Part shown: piece by piece, positions 26,350 through 33,604 of the stretch
How positions within the stretch are numbered: position 1 is the first letter of the stretch
Layout of the letters: each line of letters begins with the position of its first letter
Assembly: GCA_904501955.1 (NCBI GenBank)
Contig: CAJGCY010000003.1
Span: 1 to 46,503, forward strand
Direction of reading: 5' to 3'
Source of the DNA: an uncultured Akkermansia sp.
GTDB taxonomy: Bacteria > Verrucomicrobiota > Verrucomicrobiia > Verrucomicrobiales > Akkermansiaceae
DNA length: 46,503 nt
The notes under the pieces: model-generated
Database searches by the model: none
What the model saw: the letters and a program-made list of their open reading frames with translations, nothing else
Told to the model about the DNA's origin: nothing
Made by a program: the position numbers and the translations under genes

Positions 26350-26670
26350 TTAACCGATTTCGGCGCGGCCGGAAAGACGGGCACCCTCCACCATGGAAAG
26401 CACATTGGTGGTGATGTCGCCGTTCACGACAGCGTGGTCGTTAAGGTGGCAGCGGTTGCTGTCCACATTGCCCTCCACGCGGCCATATACGTGCACCTCA
26501 CCGGCACGGATGTTGCCCTTGATGTCGGCAAGCTCACCGATGGTCACCTTACCGGAATCGGAAAAGATTTCACCATCGATTTTGCCGTCGATGTGCATGT
26601 CGTTCTGGAACGTGATGGAACCGATAATCTCGATACCCTGGGCGAGAACGTTAGTCGTATTGGAGCTCAT
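26350..26670 (-). CDS. Bactofilin-family cytoskeletal protein
   Basis: The 106-residue protein has a short N-terminal tail and the regular beta-helical repeat pattern of bactofilins: IEIIGSITFQNDMHIDGKID, then GEIFSDSGKVTIG, IKGNIRAGEVHVYGRVEG and HAVVNGDITTNVLSM. Bactofilins polymerise without nucleotides and organise cell shape, stalks or peptidoglycan-active enzymes. It lies 39 nt downstream of frr in the same direction, so it may share that transcript. A strong terminator follows. Confidence 0.92.
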   Translation of the reverse strand: MSSNTTNVLAQGIEIIGSITFQNDMHIDGKIDGEIFSDSGKVTIGELADIKGNIRAGEVHVYGRVEGNVDSNRCHLNDHAVVNGDITTNVLSMVEGARLSGRAEIG

Positions 26671-26709
26671 GATGTGTTATGCTATACAATTGTTGATAAC
26701 GTAGGAAAA

Positions 26710-27276
26710 TCACACGGTCATGATTTCCTTTTCCTTGGCAACCACAAGCTCGTCCACCTTCTTGACGTACTTGTCCGTCAGCTTCTGCACCTTCTCTTCA
26801 GCCTGGCGCACACCGTCCTCAGTGAGCACGTTGTCAGCCTTCATCTTCTTGATGCTGTCCATGCCGTTCTTACGCACGCCACGGATGCGCACGCGGGTGT
26901 CCTCGGAGAGGCTCTTCACGTACTTGCACAGCTCCTTACGGCGCTCACCGGAGAGCTCCGGGATGGGCAGACGCACGGAACGGGCATCAATGATGGGGTT
27001 GAGGTTCAGCTTGCTCTCGGCAATAGCCTTCTTGATGTCGTTGAGCGTGCTGGGGTCGAACGGCTGGATGAGGATAGAACGAGCGTCCGGGGTGGAAACC
27101 ACGGCAATGCTCTTCAGCTTCATGCAGGTACCGTAAGAGGCAACATAGATGTCCATGTTGTCTACCAGAGAGGGGGAAGCCTTACCGGTGCGCACACCGG
27201 CAAAATCAGCCATCATACGCTCTACTGCCTCCTCCATGTCGGTCTCGGTCTCGAGCAAGAGTGTTTCTTCGTCCAT
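26710..27276 (-). CDS. frr: Ribosome recycling factor
   Basis: The 188-residue product has the RRF two-domain form. The long helical domain I includes MEEAVERMMADFAGVRTGKA at the start and the C-terminal helices. The beta domain II includes VVSTPDARSILIQPFDPSTL and NPIIDARSVRLPIPELSGER. RRF works with EF-G to split post-termination ribosomes. It follows pyrH by 30 nt, the common pyrH-frr arrangement. Confidence 0.96.
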   Translation of the reverse strand: MDEETLLLETETDMEEAVERMMADFAGVRTGKASPSLVDNMDIYVASYGTCMKLKSIAVVSTPDARSILIQPFDPSTLNDIKKAIAESKLNLNPIIDARSVRLPIPELSGERRKELCKYVKSLSEDTRVRIRGVRKNGMDSIKKMKADNVLTEDGVRQAEEKVQKLTDKYVKKVDELVVAKEKEIMTV

Positions 27277-27306
27277 ATTGTGTTAGTGTTAAGTGTTGTG
27301 TGAAAA

Positions 27307-28038
27307 TTATTCGCTGATGATGGTGCCGATCTGCTCACCAAGCAGCGCACGCGTGATGTTGCCCGGCTGGTGCATGTCGAACACCATGATGGGCTTGCGG
27401 TTATCCTTGCACAGGGTGAAGGCGGTCTGGTCCATCACCTTGAGCTCGCGGCTGATGCACTCCTCGTAGCTGATGGCATCAAAGCGCGTTGCGGTGGGGT
27501 CCTTCTTCGGGTCGGCGGTGTACACACCATCCACGGAAGTGGCCTTCATCACTACCTCTGCATTGATTTCGCAGGCGCGCAGGGCGGCTGCCGTATCCGT
27601 GCTGAAGAAGGGGTTACCCGTACCGGCGGCAAATACAACCACCTGGCCGTCACGCAGAAGCTCGCGGGCAGTGTTACGCACGTAGGGCTCAGCCACGTTC
27701 TTCATCTCAATGGCGCTCATCACGTGGCAGGGTACACCGGCCTCCTGCACGGCGGAGCAAATGGACAGGGCGTTCATCACCGTGGCCAGCATGCCCACGT
27801 AGTCAGCCGTCGGGCGGTCCATACCGCGTACGCTTGCCTTGGCTCCACGCCAGATGTTGCCACCACCCACAACGATGGCAATCTGCAGATTGCCCTTCTG
27901 CTGAGCCTCAGCAATTTCGCGAGCAATGCGCGCAACAATCTCCGGGGAGATGTTGTCCTTGCTGCCCTGCGCACGAAGCGCCTCACCGCTCAGCTTGAGC
28001 AGGATTCGTTTGTATTTCGGAGAGATTTCTTCACTCAT
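27307..28038 (-). CDS. pyrH: UMP kinase
   Basis: The 243-residue hexameric amino-acid-kinase-fold enzyme phosphorylates UMP to UDP. Motifs are ILLKLSGEALRA, IAIVVGGGNIWRGA, the RPTADYVGMLATVMNAL helix and FAAGTGNPFFSTDTAAALRA. It is followed by frr. The upstream tsf and rpsB genes often found with it are not here; argD lies about 100 nt upstream in the same direction. Confidence 0.96.
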   Translation of the reverse strand: MSEEISPKYKRILLKLSGEALRAQGSKDNISPEIVARIAREIAEAQQKGNLQIAIVVGGGNIWRGAKASVRGMDRPTADYVGMLATVMNALSICSAVQEAGVPCHVMSAIEMKNVAEPYVRNTARELLRDGQVVVFAAGTGNPFFSTDTAAALRACEINAEVVMKATSVDGVYTADPKKDPTATRFDAISYEECISRELKVMDQTAFTLCKDNRKPIMVFDMHQPGNITRALLGEQIGTIISE

Positions 28039-28139
28039 GAGATGTGAATGCTATTTTTGTTCGACACTAATCTGCCACGTTTGCCCGCAAAAAGCGAGTC
28101 TAAAATGTGCCAGCTTGCGAAAAATCCTGTATTTATGCC

Positions 28140-29378
28140 TTAAACAAGCCCTTCAAGCACTGTTTTGAGGATGGCGAGCCCTTCCTCCAATACCTCCTCC
28201 GGCACGTTCAGCGCGGGAATCAAGCGCAGTGTGTCCGGACCTGCAGGGCATGCCAGCAAACCGGCCTGCATGCACAGGCTGTTCACATAACCGGCAGGTG
28301 TATTCCCCTCCGGTACGCTGAATGCACCTTTGCGCAGCCCAACACCGCGCAGCAAACCGAGGCCACGCACTGTTTCCACACAGGGCAAGCCCCAGCCCTC
28401 TACCGTGGTCTTGATGTACTCACCGAGCTTGGCGGCGCGCTCTGCCAGCTGCTGCTTCACTATCTCGGAAACCACGGTCAGAGCCGTTGCGCAGGCAAGC
28501 GGCGTACCGCCGAAGGTGGAGCCGTGAGAGCCCGGTCCCATGATGGAGGAGAGCTCCGTGCCCGCTGCATCCATAGCGCGGTTGCTTACCCAGAAGCACC
28601 CCATCGGGAAACCACCGCCGATACCCTTGGCGCAAGATACTAAATCCGGCTTCACCTCAGGGCAAACAGCCTGCCAACCCATCATGGCACCCGTGCGGCC
28701 ATAGCCACACTGCACCTCATCAATCATCAGCAGCAAATCTTTTTCCTTGCAAAGCTCTGCCACACCGCGCAGGAACTCCGGCGTGGCGGGATTCACGCCA
28801 CCCTCACCCTGCACGGCCTCCAGCATAATGCCGCAAGTCACCTCGCTCACCGCGGCGCGCAAGGCTTCAAGGTCATTGAAATCCACATACTTGAACCCTA
28901 CCAGCAGCGGGTCGAACTCCACCTGAATCTTGGTCTGCCCGGTGGCAGCCATAGACCCCAGCGTACGCCCGTGGAAGCTCTTGTTAAAGGTAATCACCTC
29001 ATAGCGCGGGCTGCCATCTGCCTGCGGGCGGCGGTGCCCGAATCGGCGAGCCACCTTGATGATGCCGTCATTCGCCTCAGCGCCGGAGTTACAGAAGAAA
29101 ACACGCCCGGGAATCCCGATTGCTTTCTCCACTATCAACTGTGCCAGCTCTTCCTGCTGCGGTATGTTATAAAGATTGGAGCAGTGCATCAGCTCCCCGG
29201 CCTGCTTGCTCACGGCTGCTACAACGGCAGGATGGCAGTGCCCCAAGCTGCATGTTGCAATACCCGCACAAAAATCAACATAGCGGCGGCCTTCCGTATC
29301 AAACAAATAGGATCCCTCACCCTTCGCCACCGTAATCGGCGCGCGCCCATATGTCGGAAGTACGTGTTCTTGTATCAT
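28140..29378 (-). CDS. argD: Acetylornithine aminotransferase
   Basis: The 412-residue PLP enzyme is a class III aminotransferase. Motifs include GEGSYLFDTEGRRYVDFCAG, FCNSGAEANDGIIKVAR, SFHGRTLGSMAATGQ, QGEGGVNPA, LLMIDEVQCGYGRTG and SCAKGIGGGFPMG, where Lys binds PLP, plus HGSTFGGTPLACA. It makes N-acetylornithine in arginine synthesis, the substrate used by ArgJ (5.8-7.0 kb), and may also act as succinyldiaminopimelate aminotransferase. That second role would fit the lysine genes nearby but is not shown by the sequence. Confidence 0.92.
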   Translation of the reverse strand: MIQEHVLPTYGRAPITVAKGEGSYLFDTEGRRYVDFCAGIATCSLGHCHPAVVAAVSKQAGELMHCSNLYNIPQQEELAQLIVEKAIGIPGRVFFCNSGAEANDGIIKVARRFGHRRPQADGSPRYEVITFNKSFHGRTLGSMAATGQTKIQVEFDPLLVGFKYVDFNDLEALRAAVSEVTCGIMLEAVQGEGGVNPATPEFLRGVAELCKEKDLLLMIDEVQCGYGRTGAMMGWQAVCPEVKPDLVSCAKGIGGGFPMGCFWVSNRAMDAAGTELSSIMGPGSHGSTFGGTPLACATALTVVSEIVKQQLAERAAKLGEYIKTTVEGWGLPCVETVRGLGLLRGVGLRKGAFSVPEGNTPAGYVNSLCMQAGLLACPAGPDTLRLIPALNVPEEVLEEGLAILKTVLEGLV

Positions 29379-29608
29379 AACACCCCTACTCTACTCCCCT
29401 ACCCCCATTTTGTCAAGTTTTCCCCCTGTTTTCCCAACTTTTTTTGCGCAAAAACAGAAATGCCGCCCCGGTGCTTTTTTTGTCAAAGTCCCGCAGCCCG
29501 CGCCACTACCGGAAAAGCAGCTTAACAACAGCGGTGACGTTTTGGAGGCATTTTGTCATGCGTTTTTGCGGGTATTTTAGCCCTATTTTGGGCATTTTGG
29601 GTAAAAAG

Positions 29609-29642
29609 ATAAGCGGCTTATGTTTTGCCATAAACCGCTTAT
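29609..29642 (-). terminator. Hairpin terminator downstream of tRNA-Leu
   Basis: ATAAGCGGCTTATG (29609-29622) and CATAAACCGCTTAT (29629-29642) form a 14-bp stem with one mismatch and a 6-nt loop. On the minus strand it begins 9 nt after the tRNA 3' end and is followed by TCTTTTT, as expected for a tRNA terminator. Confidence 0.8.
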
Positions 29643-29650
29643 TTTCATCA

Positions 29651-29734
29651 TACTACAGACGGGACTCGAACCCGTACAGAGTTAACCTCCGGGAGATTTT
29701 AAGTCTCCTGCGTCTACCATTCCGCCACTGTAGC
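29651..29734 (-). tRNA. tRNA-Leu(UAA)
   Basis: On the minus strand the 84-nt sequence folds as a class II tRNA: acceptor stem GCTACAG/CTGTAGT (first pair G-T), D arm GCGGAATGGTAGACGC, anticodon stem GGAGA/TCTCC with loop CTTAAAA (anticodon TAA), a long variable arm, and T arm with GGTTCGAGTCC. The discriminator base is A. CCA is not encoded. Confidence 0.93.
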
Positions 29735-29835
29735 AGCGTTGCAGTAATGTTGACTGCGCGCTTATTCAATCACAATGGCGCGGCGAATGCAAGAAAAATC
29801 TGATACATCCGCCTAGTATGGCACAAAATCCCCCA

Positions 29836-30264
29836 TCATACTTCTGTAAAATGCCAACGGATGTTCTTGGTGATGTCCGGGCGTAAGGCATTTGCCACGG
29901 GGCAATTTTTCACCGTATTTTGCATGATGTTGCGCCATTCTTCCGGCGTATCCTCTGGGGCGCATATATCCAGCTCAAACCCGCTTATACCTTGCGAACC
30001 TTCCGTACAGGCAGAGTGAATACGGATGTCTTTCAACTCCATTCCTCTGCGTTTTGCGACAAAAGCGAGCATGCTCAGCATGCAGGATGCCAATGTGGCT
30101 GCAAGAACGGCGCCCGGAGGTGGCATTTCTCCCAGACCGCCCAGGCTTTGCGGTACATCCGTCGCCATGCTCTGCTCCGAATGCAAAAACACAGTGCGGC
30201 AACGCATGCCGCCCATCAAGGTTGTTGTAGAGGTGTACTGTGGTATCTTCATATCTGCCCTCAT
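29836..30264 (-). CDS. OsmC/Ohr-family protein
   Basis: The 142-residue product has the OsmC fold with both conserved cysteines in context: LAATLASCMLSMLAFVAKRRG and VKNCPVANAL. OsmC/Ohr proteins reduce organic hydroperoxides through these cysteines in the cytosol; some members have other roles. The ATG at 30264 or the in-frame ATG at 30252 (MKIPQYTSTT) could be the start. It is the last chromosomal-type gene before the accessory island. Confidence 0.85.
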   Translation of the reverse strand: MRADMKIPQYTSTTTLMGGMRCRTVFLHSEQSMATDVPQSLGGLGEMPPPGAVLAATLASCMLSMLAFVAKRRGMELKDIRIHSACTEGSQGISGFELDICAPEDTPEEWRNIMQNTVKNCPVANALRPDITKNIRWHFTEV

Positions 30265-30393
30265 CCTACTCTAACCGACCGGCTGCAGCAATCTATCTTT
30301 CCAACCGTTAACGCCACTCTCTATTGAGCCCCCAAAAAACTCAGATAATTTTCCGATTTTTACTTGAGGGAACTTCTAATTAGTCTCTACTGA

Positions 30394-30787
30394 GCGATAA
30401 ATCGGAAGTTGGCGAGCGAAGCGAGCGGAATTTGAAGCCCCGATAAGGGGCGTCAGCCCTTAGGCAGGGGTGGAGCGGCGTAGCCGCGCAATCCCTGTTA
30501 GCGGAAAAAATAAAATTGAGCCCGGTGCGACGGAGCGCCAGCGACGCAGCGTAGGGCGACAGCACCGTTGCCTTGTTCATTCACCATAAATCAGTGGCTA
30601 TTTGGCGAAAGTAACGTGCTGTCACCACAGGTTCCCTAGGTTCCATTTATTTTTTTAATCCTAGCAGGGGTTCCGTTCGCTGTCGCTCGCTCCACCGCCT
30701 GCCTAAGAGCTGCCGCCCCGTTAACACGGGGCTTTGAATTCCGCTCGCTATCGCTCGCAAACTAATCTTCAACTTCCGATTTGTCGC
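30394..30787. repeat. 394-bp inverted-repeat (MITE-like) element, copy 1
   Basis: The ends are an 18-bp inverted repeat, GCGATAAATCGGAAGTTG (30394-30411) against GCGACAAATCGGAAGTTG on the other strand (30770-30787), one mismatch. The arms continue inward as an imperfect inverted repeat for about 90-100 nt: GCGAGCG, GCGGAATT, AAGCCCCG, CTTAGGCAGG and GGTGGAGCG occur in both arms. The centre (about 30500-30660) has further GC-rich palindromic pieces. No credible protein is encoded, and I see no clear target-site duplication. A second element with the same terminal 16 bp lies at 43463-43613. Confidence 0.8.
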
Positions 30788-31004
30788 ATAGGACACTAGG
30801 GGCATCAACCATAAACTTTAACATAGCCTTTTTTGTAAGCTATTAACCCTTCTTACTTGACAATATCATCATGAGTCTTACAATCCCATTTAAGCCTCCC
30901 TTTACGGCAGAGCGCAAAAGATCGGATTTAAAGGTGTTCGGCGCGCCGTCTGTTGGCGGGGAGGCCTGTTTTTTTGTAAGATATTACTCTTCTAGCTTGA
31001 CAAC
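30788..31004. repeat. Region with two degenerate direct repeats, each with TTGACAA
   Basis: TTTTTTGTAAG followed 17-16 nt later by TTGACAA occurs at 30829-30863 and again at 30970-31003, with similar sequence between (TATTA and CTTCT common to both). The copies are about 140 bp apart. TTGACA is a -35-like hexamer, but I see no good -10 box after either copy. No gene is supported between the inverted-repeat element and about 31005; a plus-strand frame starting at 30871 is antisense to the broken frame at 31005-31478 and has no recognisable features. Confidence 0.45.
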
Positions 31005-31478
31005 CTATCCTTTTTCTCTCATCATATGCTCGTTGGTGGAAGAAGCTGCCGTATCGGGATATTCTGGGCTTCGGTCTTGCCGCTCGGAGGCACCGCGAAA
31101 GCGCTGGTTCTCACCGAAGGAACTCATTGGAATTCGTAACTCCAAGGCTTCTTCCCCCACATCTGCTTGCGTCCGCAGCACATTCAGCGCCTTCAAACTC
31201 GCCTCCTCCATCGAGAAACTGAGATTATTCTCCTCTTTGTACTTGACTAAATCCGCAGGTGTCTGTATTCTTCTCCCGGAAGCACGCTTTGGATATGGCG
31301 CCGTTGACCGTTGGAGTCCTCCGCCCCCAGTCCAAGTGCGTGCTTTTGCTTTATCCCAATACAGGCAAGGATGATAAAGCTGATTATCAATACGCTCCCC
31401 CCCCTAGCTCTACCACCACCGCATTTCCGCCACCAAATGCCCATCACTGTTCATCACCATCTCTCGCGCTGTCTCCAT
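31005..31478 (-). pseudogene. Unknown island gene interrupted by two in-frame amber codons
   Basis: From ATG 31478 one minus-strand frame of 158 codons runs to the stop at 31005. It is broken only by TAG at 31412-31410 and TAG at 31406-31404, separated by one Ser codon and next to a run of eight Cs (31397-31404). Upstream it reads MVMNSDGHLVAEMRWW; downstream GGERIDNQLYHPCLYW, later KARTWTGGGG, then a charged helical stretch with EEASLKALNVLRTQADVGEE. The downstream part is open for over 130 codons. I do not recognise the family. Nonsense mutation, sequencing error at the homopolymer, or amber readthrough are all possible; decay fits the neighbouring broken integrase. Confidence 0.45.
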
Positions 31479-31583
31479 GCTTACAGAGAAATTATTGTTG
31501 ACAAATCAACGCTATCGGTTAATATAGTGTTGGATATGTTTTGGATTATAACGCAAAACTCCCTTCTACTACTTCAAATACTA

Positions 31584-31880
31584 CTACTTATCCAAACCCT
31601 CCTTCACCCAGCCACTACGCACCCGGAACCGCTCAAACAACGCACGCCGGAAATCACGCAAATTCACCAACTGCATCCTCGCCCCCAACTCCAACACACG
31701 AATCTCATGCGTCCTACACAGCTCCGCCAGAATCTCCCGGAACTGATTAGCACTCACATCAAACGTCTTCGCCAACGTCGGCAACTTCGCATACTCCATC
31801 CCCTTCAACTCCACCAGCACCACAGCCTCATCAGCCTCCAAATGCCGGCCATCTACCATCACTCGTCTATACGCAACCAT
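31584..31880 (-). CDS. Small island protein, probable DNA-binding (excisionase-like)
   Basis: The 98-residue product is preceded by a strong Shine-Dalgarno on the minus strand, AAAGGAGATAGGAT then ATG, which supports a real gene. The middle, LPTLAKTFDVSANQFREILA, looks like a helix-turn-helix. The C-terminal half is basic and ends in a helix (LRDFRRALFERFRVRSG). It may be an excisionase-type or other small phage/ICE regulator, but I cannot assign a family. It lies 71 nt downstream of the small HTH gene in the same direction, so the two are probably cotranscribed. Confidence 0.6.
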   Translation of the reverse strand: MVAYRRVMVDGRHLEADEAVVLVELKGMEYAKLPTLAKTFDVSANQFREILAELCRTHEIRVLELGARMQLVNLRDFRRALFERFRVRSGWVKEGLDK

Positions 31881-31951
31881 ATCCTATCTCCTTTCTTCTC
31901 GCAGCGCAGGACTACTGTCCCGCTAAATTCGTAACTCTTACCTCTTGCGTC

Positions 31952-32143
31952 TCAATAGCTCACCCGGCACATCACCGGGCGCAGCTCCGGCAACAGCGCA
32001 CTTGGTACCCTATCACCCTGCAACACCCTCGCCAAGTGCGCAGGACTACACCCTACATTCTGCGCAGCGCGAGTTATCGAGTAACCCTTATCGGCCAGAT
32101 ACCGCGCCGTAACCGCCACATTTTTATTGCTTTTCCGATTCAT
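31952..32143 (-). CDS. Small HTH protein, Cro-like by position
   Basis: The 63-residue protein has a likely helix-turn-helix at about 18-42 (GYSITRAAQNVGCSPAHLARV), preceded by a basic N-terminus. It is divergent from the XRE repressor gene, with 87 nt between the two starts. That is the layout of a phage cI/cro immunity switch. A Cro-like or activator role is inferred from position only. A GAGAG sequence about 10 nt before the ATG could serve as a weak ribosome-binding site. Confidence 0.55.
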   Translation of the reverse strand: MNRKSNKNVAVTARYLADKGYSITRAAQNVGCSPAHLARVLQGDRVPSALLPELRPVMCRVSY

Positions 32144-32158
32144 TTTTGCTATTCTCTC

Positions 32159-32169
32159 GTTACCGTAAC
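32159..32169. promoter_or_regulatory. Candidate operator between the divergent HTH genes
   Basis: GTTACCGTAAC is a perfect 11-bp palindrome (5-bp arms, one central base) within the 87-nt intergenic region. The overlapping CCGTAACCGC (32163-32172) recurs at 32107-32116 inside the small HTH gene, giving two similarly oriented half-sites about 56 bp apart. This is what a lysogeny-type operator set would look like; binding is not shown. Confidence 0.4.
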
Positions 32170-32230
32170 CGCTCTTCCTGCGTCACCAGTTTTGCAGTTG
32201 CCGAGAAACTATATCGCTCTTCCGATTGTT

Positions 32231-32578
32231 ATGCAAGAAAAAAATATCGCCCAAACGGTTTTTTCTTCACGGCTCTCTAGCGTCATGAAGAACAACTCCC
32301 TTACTCAGAAAGCGTTATCTGAATTATCAGGAATCAGACAAGTATCCATATCGGAGTATCTTAACGCTAAAACGATACCCAATGCCGAGTCTCTCTGCTC
32401 TTTAGCGAACGCCCTTGGAGTCTCCATGGACTGGCTCTGGGGGCGCGATAGCGGCGAATACAATACAGCAAAATCAACCTCTGCTCCGTCCACCTCCCGC
32501 GAAACCCTGCTGGAATCCAAACTCCGCATGGCCACCTCCGCGCTTGAATCCATCCTCAAAGAACTCAAAAAGAAGTAA
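32231..32578 (+). CDS. XRE-family (phage repressor-like) HTH regulator
   Basis: The 115-residue protein has an HTH_3/XRE domain at about 12-70: SRLSSVMKNNSLTQKALSEL, then SGIRQVSISEYLNAKTIPNA with the recognition helix, and LCSLANALGVSMDWLWG. A Ser/Thr linker and a charged C-terminal helix (about 90-115, LLESKLRMATSALESILKEL) probably mediate dimerisation. The frame is open 65 codons upstream, but that stretch overlaps the divergent gene and ATG 32231 directly precedes the domain. It has no peptidase-type C-terminal domain, so it is not a LexA-like, RecA-cleavable repressor. Its stop is 4 nt before the TIR gene, so it heads the TIR operon. Confidence 0.82.
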   Translation: MQEKNIAQTVFSSRLSSVMKNNSLTQKALSELSGIRQVSISEYLNAKTIPNAESLCSLANALGVSMDWLWGRDSGEYNTAKSTSAPSTSRETLLESKLRMATSALESILKELKKK

Positions 32579-32582
32579 AAAT

Positions 32583-33572
32583 ATGGGACAGTGCAAAATT
32601 TTCATCAGCCATGCATCATCAGATTGTGAAATTATCAAACATCTAGTTGATTTTTTATCTGGGTTATATGTAATCAGTAGGAATGAAATAACTTTTACCT
32701 CATTGCCAGAATCGGGAATTGAAAATTTCAGTAATTTCAATGATGAACTGAGAAAAGATATACAAGAATGCAAACTCGCCATCGTTTATTTAACTCAAAA
32801 TTACCTGAAGAGCAATTACTGTCTATTCGAACTCGGCGCAATCTGGTCACAAAACAAAAACTGTTTCTTAATCAACCGAGATAATATCACGAAAGACAAA
32901 ATCCCAGACATTTTGCTAGCTCACACATATGATAAACTCGATAATAGAGGTCTTGATAAACTCTGCGACACGTTAGAGAAATTACCTATTGAAACCAAAT
33001 ATAACGGACACACCGAATACAACTCGTACAAACAAAGGGTTCTTGAACAAATCTCTCTGGCAGAGCAAAAGCGGTTAAGCGAAAAACAACCTAAAAGCGT
33101 CCCGGTAAAGATTGCTGAATGCTCATGGGAAAAAGTACAAGGAAACACTGAAGCTATTGAGAAATCTGCTGGATATACAAAAATTGGAGACATCTATCGA
33201 ACTACAGGCTCCTACCCAAAACATTACATCATGCGTACCAGTGCAAGAGTATTTAATTGGGAAGGCGAGAACCACTTTGACAAAACCGCAAAACCACACT
33301 ATTGCCTATTGGTACAAAGAGAGAAAGACGAAATCTGCCAAAAAATCATATTAATCGATGAAACTCAAGAAGGCCAAGAGGATTTATCATCATTATACAA
33401 CATGGCCCAAGTATCATCTGAGCAACGATTAAAACTAAGCGACCTTCTTATGCACCCCGTAGGAATTGATCATGAGACAATGATTAACCTACTTAAAGAA
33501 AAAGGCTATAAAGTAACAAAACCATCCGAACCTTTAGAACGGTCAAAATATGTAGAAGACTTTCTTTCATAA
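32583..33572 (+). CDS. TIR-domain protein, probable NAD-targeting defence effector or sensor
   Basis: The 329-residue protein opens with a bacterial TIR (TIR_2-like) domain at about 4-140: CKIFISHASSD (BB-region start), CKLAIVYLTQNYLKSNYC, and FELGAIWSQ with Glu83 at the position of the catalytic glutamate. Bacterial TIR domains cleave NAD or make cyclic ADP-ribose signals in systems such as Thoeris, TIR-STING and short-Argonaute. The C-terminal half (about 160-329), with RTTGSYPKHYIMRTSARVFN and KPHYCLLVQREKDE, is unfamiliar and may be a sensor or oligomerisation domain. The start is the ATG just after the XRE gene; the longer open frame overlaps that gene. The gene is clearly more AT-rich than the chromosome around it. 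Confidence 0.8.
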   Translation: MGQCKIFISHASSDCEIIKHLVDFLSGLYVISRNEITFTSLPESGIENFSNFNDELRKDIQECKLAIVYLTQNYLKSNYCLFELGAIWSQNKNCFLINRDNITKDKIPDILLAHTYDKLDNRGLDKLCDTLEKLPIETKYNGHTEYNSYKQRVLEQISLAEQKRLSEKQPKSVPVKIAECSWEKVQGNTEAIEKSAGYTKIGDIYRTTGSYPKHYIMRTSARVFNWEGENHFDKTAKPHYCLLVQREKDEICQKIILIDETQEGQEDLSSLYNMAQVSSEQRLKLSDLLMHPVGIDHETMINLLKEKGYKVTKPSEPLERSKYVEDFLS

Positions 33573-33604
33573 TACATAATCTCACTCCAACCAACTAACC
33601 AGAC

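Noticed and set aside
30380..30580. Minus-strand frame of 66 codons inside the inverted-repeat element.
   Set aside because: It reads across the palindromic arms and has no protein features; the element is non-coding.
30871..31374. Plus-strand open frame of 167 codons beginning with an ATG after TTGACAATATCATC.
   Set aside because: It overlaps in antisense the longer amber-interrupted frame, has no recognisable domain, and ends in a Pro-rich shadow-like tail. It cannot be fully excluded.
31498..31530. Plus-strand promoter TTGACA with TAATAT/TATAGT.
   Set aside because: Spacing is 16 or 19 nt and it would read antisense into the 98-residue minus-strand gene; no plus-strand gene follows within the next 700 nt.
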